A DNA stretch of 64,000 nt from Bradyrhizobium sp. Arg816 (GCF_029989365.1 NZ_JAPRAQ010000019.1:62001-126000); one strand, 5' to 3'. Counted from the stretch's first letter, positions 37,747 to 46,294 are shown. The notes: generated by a model not told the origin, from the sequence alone. Translations and numbers: made by a program.

Positions 37747-38844
37747 ATGAGCGCACACGGACCGATGCCGCGGTCGTCCTGGATCTTCCCCGCTCTGGCG
37801 GTGCTGCTGTTCCTGATCGTGACCGCGACCGGCTACAGCTTTACGCTAACGGCGGGCGGAGCCCTGTTCGCGATCGTGCTCCTGGTGATCCTGTTCGGCA
37901 CCGTGTTCGCGGCCGTTCATCATTCCGAGGTGATCGCGGAGCGCATCGGCGAGCCCTACGGCACGCTGCTGCTGACGCTGGCGGTGACCATCATCGAGGT
38001 CGCGCTGATCACCACGATCATGCTGGGCGACAAGCCGGCCCCGGAGCTCGCCCGCGACACCGTGTTCGCCGTCGTGATGATCGTCTGCAATGGCCTGGTC
38101 GGCCTCTGCGTCTTCATCGGCGGCATGCGCTATCGCGAGCAGGGCTTTCAGGTCTCGGGCGCCAACGTCTATCTCAGCGTGCTGATTGCGATGGCAACCA
38201 TCACCCTGATCATGCCCAACTATACGCTGACGACGCCGGGCCCGATCTATTCGACGCTCCAGCTCGGCTTCGTCGATCTCGCAACGATCGTGCTCTACGG
38301 CGTGTTCCTCTACACCCAGATCGTCCTGCACAAGGACTATTTCGTCCACGAGCGGGCGGACGGCGAGGGCGGAGAGGCGCATTTGTCGGGCAGGATGCTG
38401 GTGCTGAGCATCGTGCTGCTGCTGATCTCGCTGTTGGCGGTCGTCCTCCTCGCCAAGAAGTTCTCGCTGGTGGTGGACGCTGTCGCCGTTCAGATCGGCG
38501 CCCCGCCGGCGTTCGCGGGCCTCCTCGTCGCCCTCCTGATCCTGATGCCGGAGGGCGTCTCGGCGATTGCGGCGGCGCGCAAGAACGACCTCCAGAAGAG
38601 CATCAACCTGGCGCTCGGATCCTCGCTCGCAACCATCGGCCTGACCATTCCGGCGGTCGGGGTCGCCACCTACGTGCTCGACCAGCCGCTCGTGCTGGGC
38701 CTCAATCCCCAGAACACGGCCCTGCTGTTCCTGACATTCTTGTTGAGCATGCTGACTTTCGGCACCGGCAGGACCAATGTCCTGTTCGGGCTGGTCCATA
38801 TGGTGGTATTTGCCGTCTACGTGTTCATGGTTTTCGTGCCGTAG
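37747..38844 (+). CDS. chaA: Ca2+/H+ (cation/proton) antiporter
   Basis: A 365-residue inner-membrane protein with about ten to eleven helices. The two inverted alpha-repeats of the CaCA superfamily are visible: first VTIIEVALITTIMLG, with its Glu, and second LILMPEGVSAIAAARKNDLQKSINLALGSSLATIGLTIP, again with the key Glu. A polar loop (HERADGEGGEAHLSG) separates the halves. It exchanges cytoplasmic calcium or sodium/potassium for protons and is assigned to the ChaA subfamily by its pattern. GAAGGAAT precedes the start. Confidence 0.9.
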   Translation: MSAHGPMPRSSWIFPALAVLLFLIVTATGYSFTLTAGGALFAIVLLVILFGTVFAAVHHSEVIAERIGEPYGTLLLTLAVTIIEVALITTIMLGDKPAPELARDTVFAVVMIVCNGLVGLCVFIGGMRYREQGFQVSGANVYLSVLIAMATITLIMPNYTLTTPGPIYSTLQLGFVDLATIVLYGVFLYTQIVLHKDYFVHERADGEGGEAHLSGRMLVLSIVLLLISLLAVVLLAKKFSLVVDAVAVQIGAPPAFAGLLVALLILMPEGVSAIAAARKNDLQKSINLALGSSLATIGLTIPAVGVATYVLDQPLVLGLNPQNTALLFLTFLLSMLTFGTGRTNVLFGLVHMVVFAVYVFMVFVP

Positions 38845-38857
38845 AAGGAAACTCCCG

Positions 38858-39142
38858 ATGCTTGCCGCCAAATCTGAGGTTCAGGTCGACAACGAGCAGG
38901 TGCGGGTGACCGAATGGCGGCTCTCCCCGGGCAGCGCGACTGGGCATCACACCCACGGCATGGACTATGTGATTGTTCCCGTCGTGGCCGGCGAGATGAC
39001 CATCGTGGCGCCCGGCGGCGAGCGTTCCAAGGCGCAGCTCGCGGCCGGAAAATCTTACTTTCGCAAGGCCGGGGTCCAACATGACGTACTTAACGAAACC
39101 TCAACCGAGATCGTGTTCCTTGAGATCGAGCTGAAGCCGTAA
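38858..39142 (+). CDS. Small cupin-domain protein
   Basis: A 94-residue single-domain cupin. It has the motif-1 style GSATGHHTHGMDYVIVPVVAGEM, with His and Glu/Asp positions for a metal, and a motif-2 style YFRKAGVQHDVLNE. AAGGAA precedes the ATG by 8 bases. The start lies 13 bases after the antiporter stop, so they are co-transcribed. The substrate is not known; such small cupins range from enzymes to sensors. Confidence 0.85.
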   Translation: MLAAKSEVQVDNEQVRVTEWRLSPGSATGHHTHGMDYVIVPVVAGEMTIVAPGGERSKAQLAAGKSYFRKAGVQHDVLNETSTEIVFLEIELKP

Positions 39143-39235
39143 GTCTGCCGTTACCTTTGCCATCGATCCGTCGCAGTTGATCCCTTACAATGCCCCAAAG
39201 TTCCCGCATCTGATCGCGCGGGGAGTGGCCGAGAA

Positions 39236-40165
39236 ATGTTGAAATACCTCGCTAAAATCTCGATGGATATTTTACCCTCGGTGCTCGCGACGATCATCGG
39301 GGCGTACATTGTTAACCACTACATCAACGCCAAGCCGGCGACTGACGCCCCCGCGGCCGTGGTAGCGCCTGCCCAGGCTGGCAGTGACGGCAAGCCGACC
39401 GACACCGCCAACCTTCCCGCGCCCGGCGTGAAGGCCAAGGGCGTTGCTGAGAAGAACGTTTCCGAAAAGGGCGTGGACAAGGTGGCGGCCGAAAACCCGG
39501 CCGATCATCAGCCAGCCGCCGAGACCAAGGCCGCAGACGTCGCTCCCGCCGAGACTGGCCCGCGCAGCCGTAGCTCCGCGCGTGAAAAGGCGGCCGCCAA
39601 GTCCAATCCGGCTGTCACGGCTCCCGCCGCAGCTCCGGTGGTGGAGGCCAATTCGGCGCCGGCCGCGACCCCCGACGCCAACGATCTCGCGCGGGCGGCC
39701 ATCGAGCGCCTGCGCAAGTCGCCTGAGGGCAAGGCTGCTGAGAAGGCCGCTGAGGCCAGATCTCCCGAAACCAAATCGGTTGAGACCAAGCCGGTCGAGC
39801 GGACCCCGGAGCCTGCGGTGCGGGAAGCCGCCCGCACCCCGGAGGCCCCGCGTATCATCTCCACGGAGCCGTCCTCAGTGCGTCCGCTGCCGCCGCCGAT
39901 CACGGTGTCGACGCCTTCGCCCGAGGCCTATGGCAATAGCGGTTCGTCGCCGTCTTACACTTCCTCGGTCGGCAATGACGATCCGAACCGGATGACGCCG
40001 CCGGCCGATATACCGGTCCCGATGATCGCGCCCCCGCTTGATCTGCGTGCCGATGCTGGCGGGGCCATGCCGCGGCCGAAGAAGACCAATGTGGCCGACG
40101 AGATGCTGTCCGGCATGAAGTCGATGTTCCACTCGGTCCTGCCGAAGAGCTCCACCCCCGATTAG
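39236..40165 (+). CDS. Membrane-anchored low-complexity protein of unknown function
   Basis: A 309-residue protein not recognised as a family. An N-terminal membrane helix (ILPSVLATIIGAYIVNHYI, about 12-30) is followed by 250 residues rich in Ala, Pro, Glu and Lys, with repeated PETK/VETK pieces and Ser/Pro stretches. The last 30 residues (RPKKTNVADEMLSGMKSMFHSVLP) look folded. The layout suggests a periplasmic or cytoplasmic tether. It is convergent with the TPR-lipoprotein gene; the two stops lie 26 bases apart. Confidence 0.75.
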   Translation: MLKYLAKISMDILPSVLATIIGAYIVNHYINAKPATDAPAAVVAPAQAGSDGKPTDTANLPAPGVKAKGVAEKNVSEKGVDKVAAENPADHQPAAETKAADVAPAETGPRSRSSAREKAAAKSNPAVTAPAAAPVVEANSAPAATPDANDLARAAIERLRKSPEGKAAEKAAEARSPETKSVETKPVERTPEPAVREAARTPEAPRIISTEPSSVRPLPPPITVSTPSPEAYGNSGSSPSYTSSVGNDDPNRMTPPADIPVPMIAPPLDLRADAGGAMPRPKKTNVADEMLSGMKSMFHSVLPKSSTPD

Positions 40166-40191
40166 ACGGCGGCCTGGCTGCCCTGTCAGTG

Positions 40192-40845
40192 TCAGCCGCC
40201 GACGCGGGCGAGGCCGCTGCGGGCGGTATCGTCGCGTGGACGTAGCGCGACCGCCTTGTTGTAGGACGTGGCCGCCTTGGCCTTGTCACCGAGCCGCTCA
40301 TAGGCCTGTCCGCGCGCGGTCCACACCTGCGCGTTGTGCGGATCGACCTCGGAGGCCTCATCGAGATCGGCCGCCGCTTCCTTGACCTTGCCGATCGCGA
40401 GATAGCTGATGGCGCGGCCGAGCAACGGCTCGACCTTTTGCGGATTGAGCCCGTTGGCGGCGCTGAAATCGGCGATGGCGAAATTATGCTCGTTGTTGCC
40501 CTGATAGATCAGGGCGCGACCATAAAGCGCCTGTGCGTTGTAGGGATCGAGCGCGACGGCCCGGTTGAACTCGTCCAGGGCGCCAGCCGTCTCCCCCGCC
40601 TTTGCCAGGGTCTGGCCTTTTGCGGTGTGAGCCTGGGCCTCGCTGACATTGCCGGCGCTGACCGCGCTGTCGGCGGCAGTCGCAGCCGCCTTGGGCGCCT
40701 CCTGCGGCTTCTCCTTCTCGGGCATCATGGAGCCGAGATCGAAGGAGCAGCCGCACAGCGCAATCCCCATCAAGCCGAGCGCGAACGGCTGTCGCCAGAT
40801 CTGGCGTAGGCGCGCCAAGCGGCGTTCGGGGAAAGGGGAGGCCAT
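40192..40845 (-). CDS. TPR-repeat protein, probable lipoprotein
   Basis: A 217-residue protein. Its N-terminal part has a basic segment and a hydrophobic stretch ending GIALCGCSFDLGS, which reads as a lipoprotein signal, though with a less typical position. After an Ala/Pro/Lys linker, four TPR motifs follow from about residue 70: AQAHTAKGQTLAKAGETAGALDEFNRAVALDPYNAQALYG in part, FAIADFSAANGLNPQ, AISYLAIGKVKEAAADLDEASEVDPHNA and RGQAYERLGDKAKAATSYNKAVALRP. It is likely an envelope scaffold or assembly factor. Confidence 0.85.
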   Translation of the reverse strand: MASPFPERRLARLRQIWRQPFALGLMGIALCGCSFDLGSMMPEKEKPQEAPKAAATAADSAVSAGNVSEAQAHTAKGQTLAKAGETAGALDEFNRAVALDPYNAQALYGRALIYQGNNEHNFAIADFSAANGLNPQKVEPLLGRAISYLAIGKVKEAAADLDEASEVDPHNAQVWTARGQAYERLGDKAKAATSYNKAVALRPRDDTARSGLARVGG

Positions 40846-40906
40846 CTACGGTTCGCTCGCGCTGGTGCCGCATCGGTAGTGCCCCCGTCCCAGAGAAGGC
40901 ACCGCT

Positions 40907-40939
40907 CACAAAACAATAACGCGGGCCAGGGGCCCGCGT
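40907..40939 (-). terminator. Rho-independent terminator of rpsU
   Basis: On the minus strand, ACGCGGGCC pairs with GGCCCGCGT around a three-base loop, followed by TATTGTTTTG. It lies about 65 bases beyond the rpsU stop, with a tandem repeat in between. Confidence 0.8.
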
Positions 40940-40948
40940 CATCGGAAT

Positions 40949-40989
40949 CTGAAGTCTTGGAAAACTGAAGTCTTGGAAAACTGAAGTCC
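40949..40989. repeat. Tandem repeat of a 16-base unit in the rpsU 3' region
   Basis: CTGAAGTCTTGGAAAA occurs at 40949-40964 and 40965-40980, then CTGAAGTCC begins a third partial unit. On the transcript strand the unit lies between the rpsU stop and its terminator. Confidence 0.9.
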
Positions 40990-41005
40990 TGCAAGCCAGG
41001 CAGAA

Positions 41006-41302
41006 TCAGCGCGGTCCGCGCGGACCTGCACCCGGGCCGCTGCGGCCGCCACGATCACCGCCGGGACCGGCGCCGAACACCGGCTTCGGCTTCATCGGCA
41101 GCAGGCCTTCACGCTGCAGCTTCTTGCGGGCCAGCTTGCGCGCGCGGCGCACGGCCTCGGCCTTTTCGCGGGCCTTCTTCTCGGAGGGCTTCTCATAATG
41201 ACCGCGGAGCTTCATCTCGCGGAAAATTCCCTCGCGCTGCATCTTCTTCTTCAGCGCCTTGAGGGCTTGATCGACATTGTTATCGCGAACGAGAACCTGC
41301 AC
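41006..41302 (-). CDS. rpsU: 30S ribosomal protein S21, extended form
   Basis: A 98-residue ribosomal protein. The N-terminal 60 residues are classical S21: MQVLVRDNNVDQALKALKKKMQREGIFREMKLRGHYEKPSEKKARE in order. The remainder adds KPVFGAGPGGDRGGRSGPG-type Gly/Arg repeats, an extension that is usual in Rhizobiales. The protein helps initiation by positioning mRNA on the small subunit. It stands alone, with its own terminator; the promoter lies in the 264-base gap before aqpZ. Confidence 0.97.
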   Translation of the reverse strand: MQVLVRDNNVDQALKALKKKMQREGIFREMKLRGHYEKPSEKKAREKAEAVRRARKLARKKLQREGLLPMKPKPVFGAGPGGDRGGRSGPGAGPRGPR

Positions 41303-41566
41303 GCGGCATCCTCTTCAGTGGATCGGATTTGAATTCTGGTAAGTCAAAGGGGATGGCGAAACGCACAAGCCCTTAACCTTGAGCGCGCGGATGTATCAGA
41401 CAAAACCCGCGATGTCCACCTGCCAAGCAGGTTTTCGGGCCAAGTTCAGCCATTAAATGAGGCGAAAATACCTCCGTACGGCCCCGATTTGGGTGATTCG
41501 GCGCCAAGGGTGGGGCAGTTCCCGGAGCTTTGCTCCGGAAATTCCTGGAATTAGGGGAGACGTCAC

Positions 41567-42289
41567 ATGGATATGAAGAAATACGCTGCCGAGGCGATCG
41601 GCACATTCTGGCTCACATTCGCAGGCTGCGGCAGCGCGGTGATCGCCGCCGGCTTTCCGCAGGTCGGAATCGGCCTGGTCGGCGTGTCCCTGGCGTTCGG
41701 CTTGAGCGTCGTCACCATGGCCTATGCGATCGGGCACATCTCGGGCTGCCACCTCAACCCGGCCGTCACCGTCGGGCTTGCCGCCGGAGGACGCTTCCCG
41801 GCGGGACAGATCCTGCCTTACGTGATCGCGCAGGTCTGCGGCGCAATCGTCGCCGCCCAGCTGCTTTACATAATCGCCAGCGGTGCTCCCGGATTCGATG
41901 TCAGCAAGGGTTTTGCGTCGAACGGCTACGACGCGCATTCGCCCGGCCAGTACAGCTTGATCGCCTGCTTCGTCACCGAGGTGGTGATGACCGTGATGTT
42001 CCTGTTCGTCATCATGGGCGCCACCCATGGCCGCGCGCCAGCGGGCTTCGCCCCGCTCGCGATCGGGCTCGCGCTGGTGATGATCCATCTCGTCAGCATC
42101 CCCGTCACCAACACGTCGGTGAACCCGGCGCGCAGCACCGGGCCCGCGCTGTTCGTCGGCGGCTGGGCGCTGTCGCAGCTCTGGCTGTTCTGGGTCGCAC
42201 CGCTGATCGGCGGCGCGCTGGGCGGGGTGCTCTATCGCTGGCTCAGCGAGGAGCCCTCTGGCGTCGTCGCGGGCGTGAAGACGGCCTGA
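41567..42289 (+). CDS. aqpZ: Aquaporin Z-type water channel
   Basis: A 240-residue channel with six helices and two half-helices. The NPA boxes are in GHISGCHLNPAVTVG and TNTSVNPARSTG. The second NPA is followed by Arg and the helix before it carries His (MIHLVSIPVTNTS), the pattern of strict water channels rather than glycerol facilitators. GGGGAGA precedes the ATG. It is convergent with purK. Confidence 0.96.
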   Translation: MDMKKYAAEAIGTFWLTFAGCGSAVIAAGFPQVGIGLVGVSLAFGLSVVTMAYAIGHISGCHLNPAVTVGLAAGGRFPAGQILPYVIAQVCGAIVAAQLLYIIASGAPGFDVSKGFASNGYDAHSPGQYSLIACFVTEVVMTVMFLFVIMGATHGRAPAGFAPLAIGLALVMIHLVSIPVTNTSVNPARSTGPALFVGGWALSQLWLFWVAPLIGGALGGVLYRWLSEEPSGVVAGVKTA

Positions 42290-42298
42290 TCGAAAGAC

Positions 42299-42325
42299 GG
42301 GATCGCGGCATGCGCCGCGGTCCCG
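42299..42325. terminator. Hairpin between convergent aqpZ and purK
   Basis: GGGATCGCGGC pairs with GCCGCGGTCCC around ATGC (one mismatch). It directly adjoins both stops but has no T-run, so it may only weakly terminate. Confidence 0.5.
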
Positions 42326-43432
42326 CTACTTGCCCTTCGTCGGCCTGACTTCGGTGACGTGGCCCATCTTGCGGCCGGGGCGCGGCGCGCCCTTGCCGTA
42401 GACATGCACGGTCGCGCCCGGCACGCTCAGCCACTTCTCGTAATCGTTGATCTCGTCGCCGATCAGATTGGTCATGGTGACGATTTCGCCGTGGCGCACG
42501 GCCTTGCCGAGCGGCCAGCCGGCAATGGCGCGGATGTGCTGCTCGAACTGCGAAACCGAGGCGCCGTCGAGCGTCCAGTGTCCGGAATTGTGCACGCGCG
42601 GGGCGATCTCGTTGACCAGCACCTTCGGCCCGGTGCCGTTGGCGAGCACGAACATCTCGACCGCGAGCACGCCGACATAATCGAGCGCGCCGGCGATCTT
42701 GCCGGCGATGCTGCGCGCTTCTTCCGCGAGCGCATCCGGAATCTGTGCGGGGGCGCGGGATATCTTCAGAATGTGGTCGCGGTGCTCGTTCTCGGTGACG
42801 TCGAAGCACTCGACCTGGCCGGTCGCCGACCGCGCCGCAATCACGGAGATCTCGCGCTCGTACGGGATGAAGGCTTCGAGGATCGCCGATTTGGTGGCGA
42901 GACTGGTCCAGACCTTGGCGATGTCGTCGCCCTCGCGGATGATGGCCTGGCCCTTGCCGTCATAGCCGAAGCGGCGGGTCTTCAGCACGGCCGGAAGGCC
43001 GATCCGGACGATCGCCTCGCGCAGCGAGGAGACCGAGGTGACGTCGGCATAGGCTGCGGTGCCGATGCCGAGCCGCGTCACGAAATCCTTCTCGGCGAGC
43101 CGGTCCTGGGTGGTCTCGAGGATCTTGCGGTTGGGCAGCACCGGGCGGCGCGCGTCGAGCACCATCGCGGCGGCAGACGGCACGTTCTCGAATTCGTAGG
43201 TGATGACGTCGACATCGTTGGCAAACAGCTCGAGTGCTTCGACGTCGGCATATTCGGCGCAGGTCGCGTTCAGCACGACGTCGAAGGCGGGCGAGTCCGG
43301 ATCGGGCGAGAATACCTGGCAGCGCAGGCCGAGTCGCGCCGCGGCCATGGCCAGCATCCGCCCCAATTGTCCGCCGCCGAGGATTCCGATGGTGTCGCCG
43401 GGCTTCAGCTTCACCTGCTTTGCGTCAGTCAC
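42326..43432 (-). CDS. purK: 5-(carboxyamino)imidazole ribonucleotide synthase PurK
   Basis: A 368-residue ATP-grasp enzyme of purine synthesis that carboxylates AIR using ATP and bicarbonate. It begins with the Rossmann motif DTIGILGGGQLGRMLAMAAARLG, followed by FSPDPDSPAF, YEFENVP, ILEAFIPYEREISVI and the metal-binding region NEIAPRVHNSGHWT. Length is normal. Its ATG overlaps the purE stop (ATGA), so the enzymes acting in sequence are translationally coupled. Confidence 0.97.
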   Translation of the reverse strand: MTDAKQVKLKPGDTIGILGGGQLGRMLAMAAARLGLRCQVFSPDPDSPAFDVVLNATCAEYADVEALELFANDVDVITYEFENVPSAAAMVLDARRPVLPNRKILETTQDRLAEKDFVTRLGIGTAAYADVTSVSSLREAIVRIGLPAVLKTRRFGYDGKGQAIIREGDDIAKVWTSLATKSAILEAFIPYEREISVIAARSATGQVECFDVTENEHRDHILKISRAPAQIPDALAEEARSIAGKIAGALDYVGVLAVEMFVLANGTGPKVLVNEIAPRVHNSGHWTLDGASVSQFEQHIRAIAGWPLGKAVRHGEIVTMTNLIGDEINDYEKWLSVPGATVHVYGKGAPRPGRKMGHVTEVRPTKGK

Positions 43433-43917
43433 GCCTTGTCCTCCGGGCGCTCCGCAACCGCCTCGGTCTGTGCCTTGCGCCAGGCGACGAGGCGGTCGGA
43501 TAGGGCCGGGTCGGACAATGCGAGCACCGAAGCTGCAAGCAGCGCCGCGTTGATCGCGCCAGCCTTGCCGATGGCGAGGGTGCCGACCGGGATGCCCGCG
43601 GGCATCTGCACGATCGAATAGAGCGAATCGATGCCTTTGAGCGTCCTGGATTCGACGGGAACGCCGAACACCGGCAGTTCCGTCAGCGCCGCCGCCATGC
43701 CGGGCAGATGCGCAGCGCCACCCGCGCCGGCGATGATGACCTTGTAGCCTGCCGCCTTGGCGCCCTTGGCGAATGCAAACAACCGGTCGGGGGTGCGGTG
43801 TGCCGAAACGATGCGGGTCTCGGCGGCAACGCCGAGCGCTGCGAGCGTGTCGGCGGCATGCCGCATCGTCTCCCAGTCCGACTGGCTTCCCATGATGATG
43901 GCGATCGGCGCGGTCAT
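43429..43917 (-). CDS. purE: N5-CAIR mutase PurE (class I)
   Basis: A 162-residue enzyme converting N5-CAIR to CAIR. Landmarks are AIIMGSQSDWETM (the conserved GSxSDW), VSAHRTPDRLFAF with the catalytic His, IAGAGGAAHLPGM and GVPVESRTLKGIDSLYSIVQMPAGIPVGT. Its product is that of PurK, whose gene overlaps by four bases. It is divergent from the GGDEF gene, so the 87-base gap carries both promoters. Confidence 0.97.
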   Translation of the reverse strand: MTAPIAIIMGSQSDWETMRHAADTLAALGVAAETRIVSAHRTPDRLFAFAKGAKAAGYKVIIAGAGGAAHLPGMAAALTELPVFGVPVESRTLKGIDSLYSIVQMPAGIPVGTLAIGKAGAINAALLAASVLALSDPALSDRLVAWRKAQTEAVAERPEDKA

Positions 43918-44004
43918 GACGTCAATTGTGCTCGGAAAACAGAAAGATAGGCCAGATTAACGGTTCCGGCCGGTGGCTCGCAAGGCGGTGGCAAGGAGAA
44001 GGGA

Positions 44005-44784
44005 ATGCACTATCCTGTCTTGGTGAATCCCCGCAAGCCTTCATTGAGCAGGATGCCCATGAAGAAACCAAAAAGGGCGAGCGCTGCGAAGGCCAAAAAG
44101 GGCCGGAAAGCCAGCGCCAGCCGCTCCAAAGCCGCCCCCAGGCGGCTGGCGAAGCGCTCGGCCAAGATTCTGGGCAAGCCGGCGCGGCGCGGAGCGTCGG
44201 CCGCCGACGACACCAGGGCGACCATCCGCGGCTTGCGGAGCAAGCTCAGGGAGGCGGAGCGGCGGGTTGCGGAACTGGAAGCTGCGGCCGACACCGATTT
44301 CCTGCTCGAGATTCCGAACCGGCGCGGCTTCGAGCGCGAGCTCGCGCGCGCCATCGCCTACATGAAGCGCTACCGCGCCAGCGGCGCGCTGATCGTCCTC
44401 GACGTCGATCGCCTGAAGCCGATCAACGATTCCTTCGGCCATGCCGCCGGAGACGAGGTGCTCAAGGCGATTGCGGCCACCCTGACGCGGCAGGTCCGTG
44501 CCTCGGACGTGGTCGGCCGGCTGGGCGGCGACGAGTTTGCGCTGCTGCTCTGGAATCTCAGCGAGACCGACGCCAAGGCGAAGGCTGCCACCTTCGAACA
44601 GGCGATCGACGAATTGTCGTTTGCCTTTCGCGGTCAGCGCGTGACCGCGGGCGCCTCCGCAGGTGTCGCGCTGCTGGGGGCGCAGTCCGACGCAGGCTGC
44701 GCGCTGGAGGAGGCTGATGCCGCCATGTATGTGCGCAAGGCGCACCGCCGGCACGAGCCGCGGATCAGGCTGGTCAGCAACTAG
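44005..44784 (+). CDS. Diguanylate cyclase (GGDEF domain), soluble
   Basis: A 259-residue protein. The first 70 residues are Lys/Arg/Ala-rich (KKPKRASAAKAKKGRK, RRLAKRSAK), then a coiled coil (RGLRSKLREAERRVAELEAAA) and a single GGDEF domain. The active motif GGDEF is at 174-178 in GRLGGDEFALLLW, and the product-inhibition I-site RxxD (RASD, 165-168) is in its usual place five residues before. It should make c-di-GMP and be feedback-inhibited. AAGGAG lies 6 bases before the ATG. The basic N-terminus could bind DNA or membrane surfaces (inference). Confidence 0.93.
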   Translation: MHYPVLVNPRKPSLSRMPMKKPKRASAAKAKKGRKASASRSKAAPRRLAKRSAKILGKPARRGASAADDTRATIRGLRSKLREAERRVAELEAAADTDFLLEIPNRRGFERELARAIAYMKRYRASGALIVLDVDRLKPINDSFGHAAGDEVLKAIAATLTRQVRASDVVGRLGGDEFALLLWNLSETDAKAKAATFEQAIDELSFAFRGQRVTAGASAGVALLGAQSDAGCALEEADAAMYVRKAHRRHEPRIRLVSN

Positions 44785-44835
44785 GGCACGATCTTCGCGA
44801 CAAACGCGGACCGCGTTTGCGCTGAGATCATGCTC
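44784..44835. repeat. Degenerate GAGCATGATC-family palindrome, copy 2
   Basis: GGGCACGATCTTCGCG at the left and GAGATCATGCTC at the right form partial arms, with AACGCGGACCGCGTTTGCG inside. It directly abuts the stop codon of the diguanylate cyclase gene. Confidence 0.6.
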
Positions 44836-44847
44836 ACGCAACAACCC

Positions 44848-45099
44848 TTACAGCGTGGCCAGATCTTCCGGCACGTTGCCGAACTTGCGCAGCAGCGTCG
44901 CGTCGCCGAATTCGCCGGTCATAGGATCGCCGCTGCGGCTGAACGCAACCGCGCCGATATGGCCGGCACCGTGCGCCAGGATCTCGGCGCGCCGCAACGC
45001 GGCCGCCGAGCTCTGGCATTCCTCCGCGGCGCCCGCGACAGGCGATCCGTCGGCATCGATCAGGAAGGGCATTGCAACGTAGTAGGTCACATCCGACAT
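44848..45099 (-). CDS. Small conserved-looking protein of unknown function
   Basis: An 83-residue protein. The start at 45099 is chosen because GGAG lies 7 bases upstream; longer open frames up to 45165 run through a palindromic repeat. Visible pieces are MSDVTYYVAMPFLIDADGSPV, AEECQSSAAALRRAEIL, HIGAVAFSRSGDP and FGDATLLRKFGNVPEDL. It has no membrane helix or known motif. It is exactly bracketed by two copies of the GAGCATGATC repeat. Confidence 0.72.
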   Translation of the reverse strand: MSDVTYYVAMPFLIDADGSPVAGAAEECQSSAAALRRAEILAHGAGHIGAVAFSRSGDPMTGEFGDATLLRKFGNVPEDLATL

Positions 45100-45114
45100 G
45101 GCGTTGCTCCGATG

Positions 45115-45163
45115 GAGCATGATCCGGAAAAGTGTGAAGCGGTTTTCCGACGAGATCATGCTC
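45115..45163. repeat. Dispersed palindromic repeat, GAGCATGATC family, copy 3
   Basis: GAGCATGATCCGGAAAAGTG at the left and GATCATGCTC at the right, with GAAGCGGTTTTCCGA inside: a 49-base copy closely matching the family form. Its position is 16 bases upstream of the small-protein start. Confidence 0.85.
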
Positions 45164-45199
45164 AAAAAATAAAAGCGCGATCTCGATCGCGCTTTGAAC

Positions 45200-45418
45200 T
45201 CAGGCGGCGCTGCTGTTGCTCCGCACTTTGCTGCGTGCGGTCTCGGGAATGCAGCCGGCTGAAATCGCCGCCTGTAATTCTTCCAGCTCTGCTTCCAGAT
45301 ATTCGTTGGCCATGATCAGCGCCTTGATGGTGCTGCGCAGGTTGCCGTCGCACATTGCGATCGCCTGGTCGCAGGCCTGTTCATAATGGCTGTTGTCGAG
45401 AAGGGCGGTTGCCGACAT
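45200..45418 (-). CDS. Small acidic helical protein of unknown function
   Basis: A 72-residue protein starting at 45418 (GAGG 9 bases upstream). It reads as one long helical hairpin: MSATALLDNSHYEQACDQAIAMCDG, then IKALIMANEYLEAELEELQAAISAG, then a short basic end. It is likely cytoplasmic. It resembles small rhizobial proteins that I have seen without functional assignment. The frame is open to 45472, but that extension lacks a better ribosome site. Confidence 0.7.
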   Translation of the reverse strand: MSATALLDNSHYEQACDQAIAMCDGNLRSTIKALIMANEYLEAELEELQAAISAGCIPETARSKVRSNSSAA

Positions 45419-45544
45419 CTGCGTTGTCCTCGGGGGTTTCCTGGGCGTTTCCTGGGGCGGTAGGATACCCAAATGTTCCTATTTTGTTCTTTTCGAGTCA
45501 AGCGGATTCGGATGCCGCGAGGCGCCCCAAAAGGGCTTCGCGGA

Positions 45545-45751
45545 TCAGGCGATGATGTCCGGCGTGATCTGGTCCTCGATGAACGCGATACGGTCGCGCA
45601 ACAACAGCTTGCGCTTCTTCAACCGTTGTAACCGCAATAGGTCGGGGGCAGGCGATTGATGCATCGCATCGATCGCGGCATCGAGATCTCGGTGTTCTTG
45701 CTGCAACCGGGTGAGCTCGGCTTCGAGCTCACGCTCGTCTTCATTGGTCAT
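45545..45751 (-). CDS. YdcH-family protein (DUF465), copy 1
   Basis: A 68-residue helical hairpin. The start at 45751 (MTNEDERELEAEL) is chosen over upstream frames to 45862. It shows the family pattern: L-x-x-L-x-x-E-H-R-D-L-D in RLQQEHRDLDAAI, then LLRLQRLKKRKLLLRDRIAFIED. The function of DUF465 is unknown; members are small abundant proteins. A second member is encoded on the other strand 330 bases away. Confidence 0.88.
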   Translation of the reverse strand: MTNEDERELEAELTRLQQEHRDLDAAIDAMHQSPAPDLLRLQRLKKRKLLLRDRIAFIEDQITPDIIA

Positions 45752-46080
45752 GTTCGCGGTGGCCGAAAACCCGATGGGCGTGAGATTCAAGGCTGTGGAT
45801 GCCCTGTGGAAATTATCGTCCTTGCGCGCCGTGATCGCAAGCGATCTCGGGCCGCCGCTCACCGAACTCTCGCAAGATATTTCGACGATTCGTTGCGACG
45901 TTGCGCAAGCACATTGATATCATGGATTTTTTCAGCGTGGTTCCTTACTCACGCTTCATTACATATGAATTTTCAAAAATGACGCTGCGACGACGGATAC
46001 ATATCGACAGAGCGAATCGGTGATGTACACTTGCTCGTCCGGATCGAATCCAAGGTTTCCCCCTACCGAGGAGGTTTCGA

Positions 46081-46263
46081 ATGACAATTCAGGCACATCT
46101 GGTTGAATTGGAGCGGAAGCACAAAACGCTCGAAAACGAATTGCACGAAGCTCTCGTGCACCTTTCAACAGACGACCTGCAAATTGTTGAGTTGAAGCGA
46201 CGGAAGTTGATGGTCAAGGACCAGATCGAGCGTTTGAAGCACACCGGCGACACGCTCCACTAG
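46081..46263 (+). CDS. YdcH-family protein (DUF465), copy 2
   Basis: A 60-residue helical hairpin, MTIQAHLVELERKHKTLENELHEAL and then IVELKRRKLMVKDQIERLKH, showing the K-R-R-K-L-x-x-K-D-x-I motif of the family. GAGGAGG lies about 8 bases before the ATG, an unusually strong site. It is divergent from copy 1, with a 329-base A/T-rich gap between the starts carrying both promoters. A long hairpin follows the stop. Confidence 0.9.
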   Translation: MTIQAHLVELERKHKTLENELHEALVHLSTDDLQIVELKRRKLMVKDQIERLKHTGDTLH

Positions 46264-46294
46264 TAACCCCTGTAACAGCGTAGAATTGAACCTA

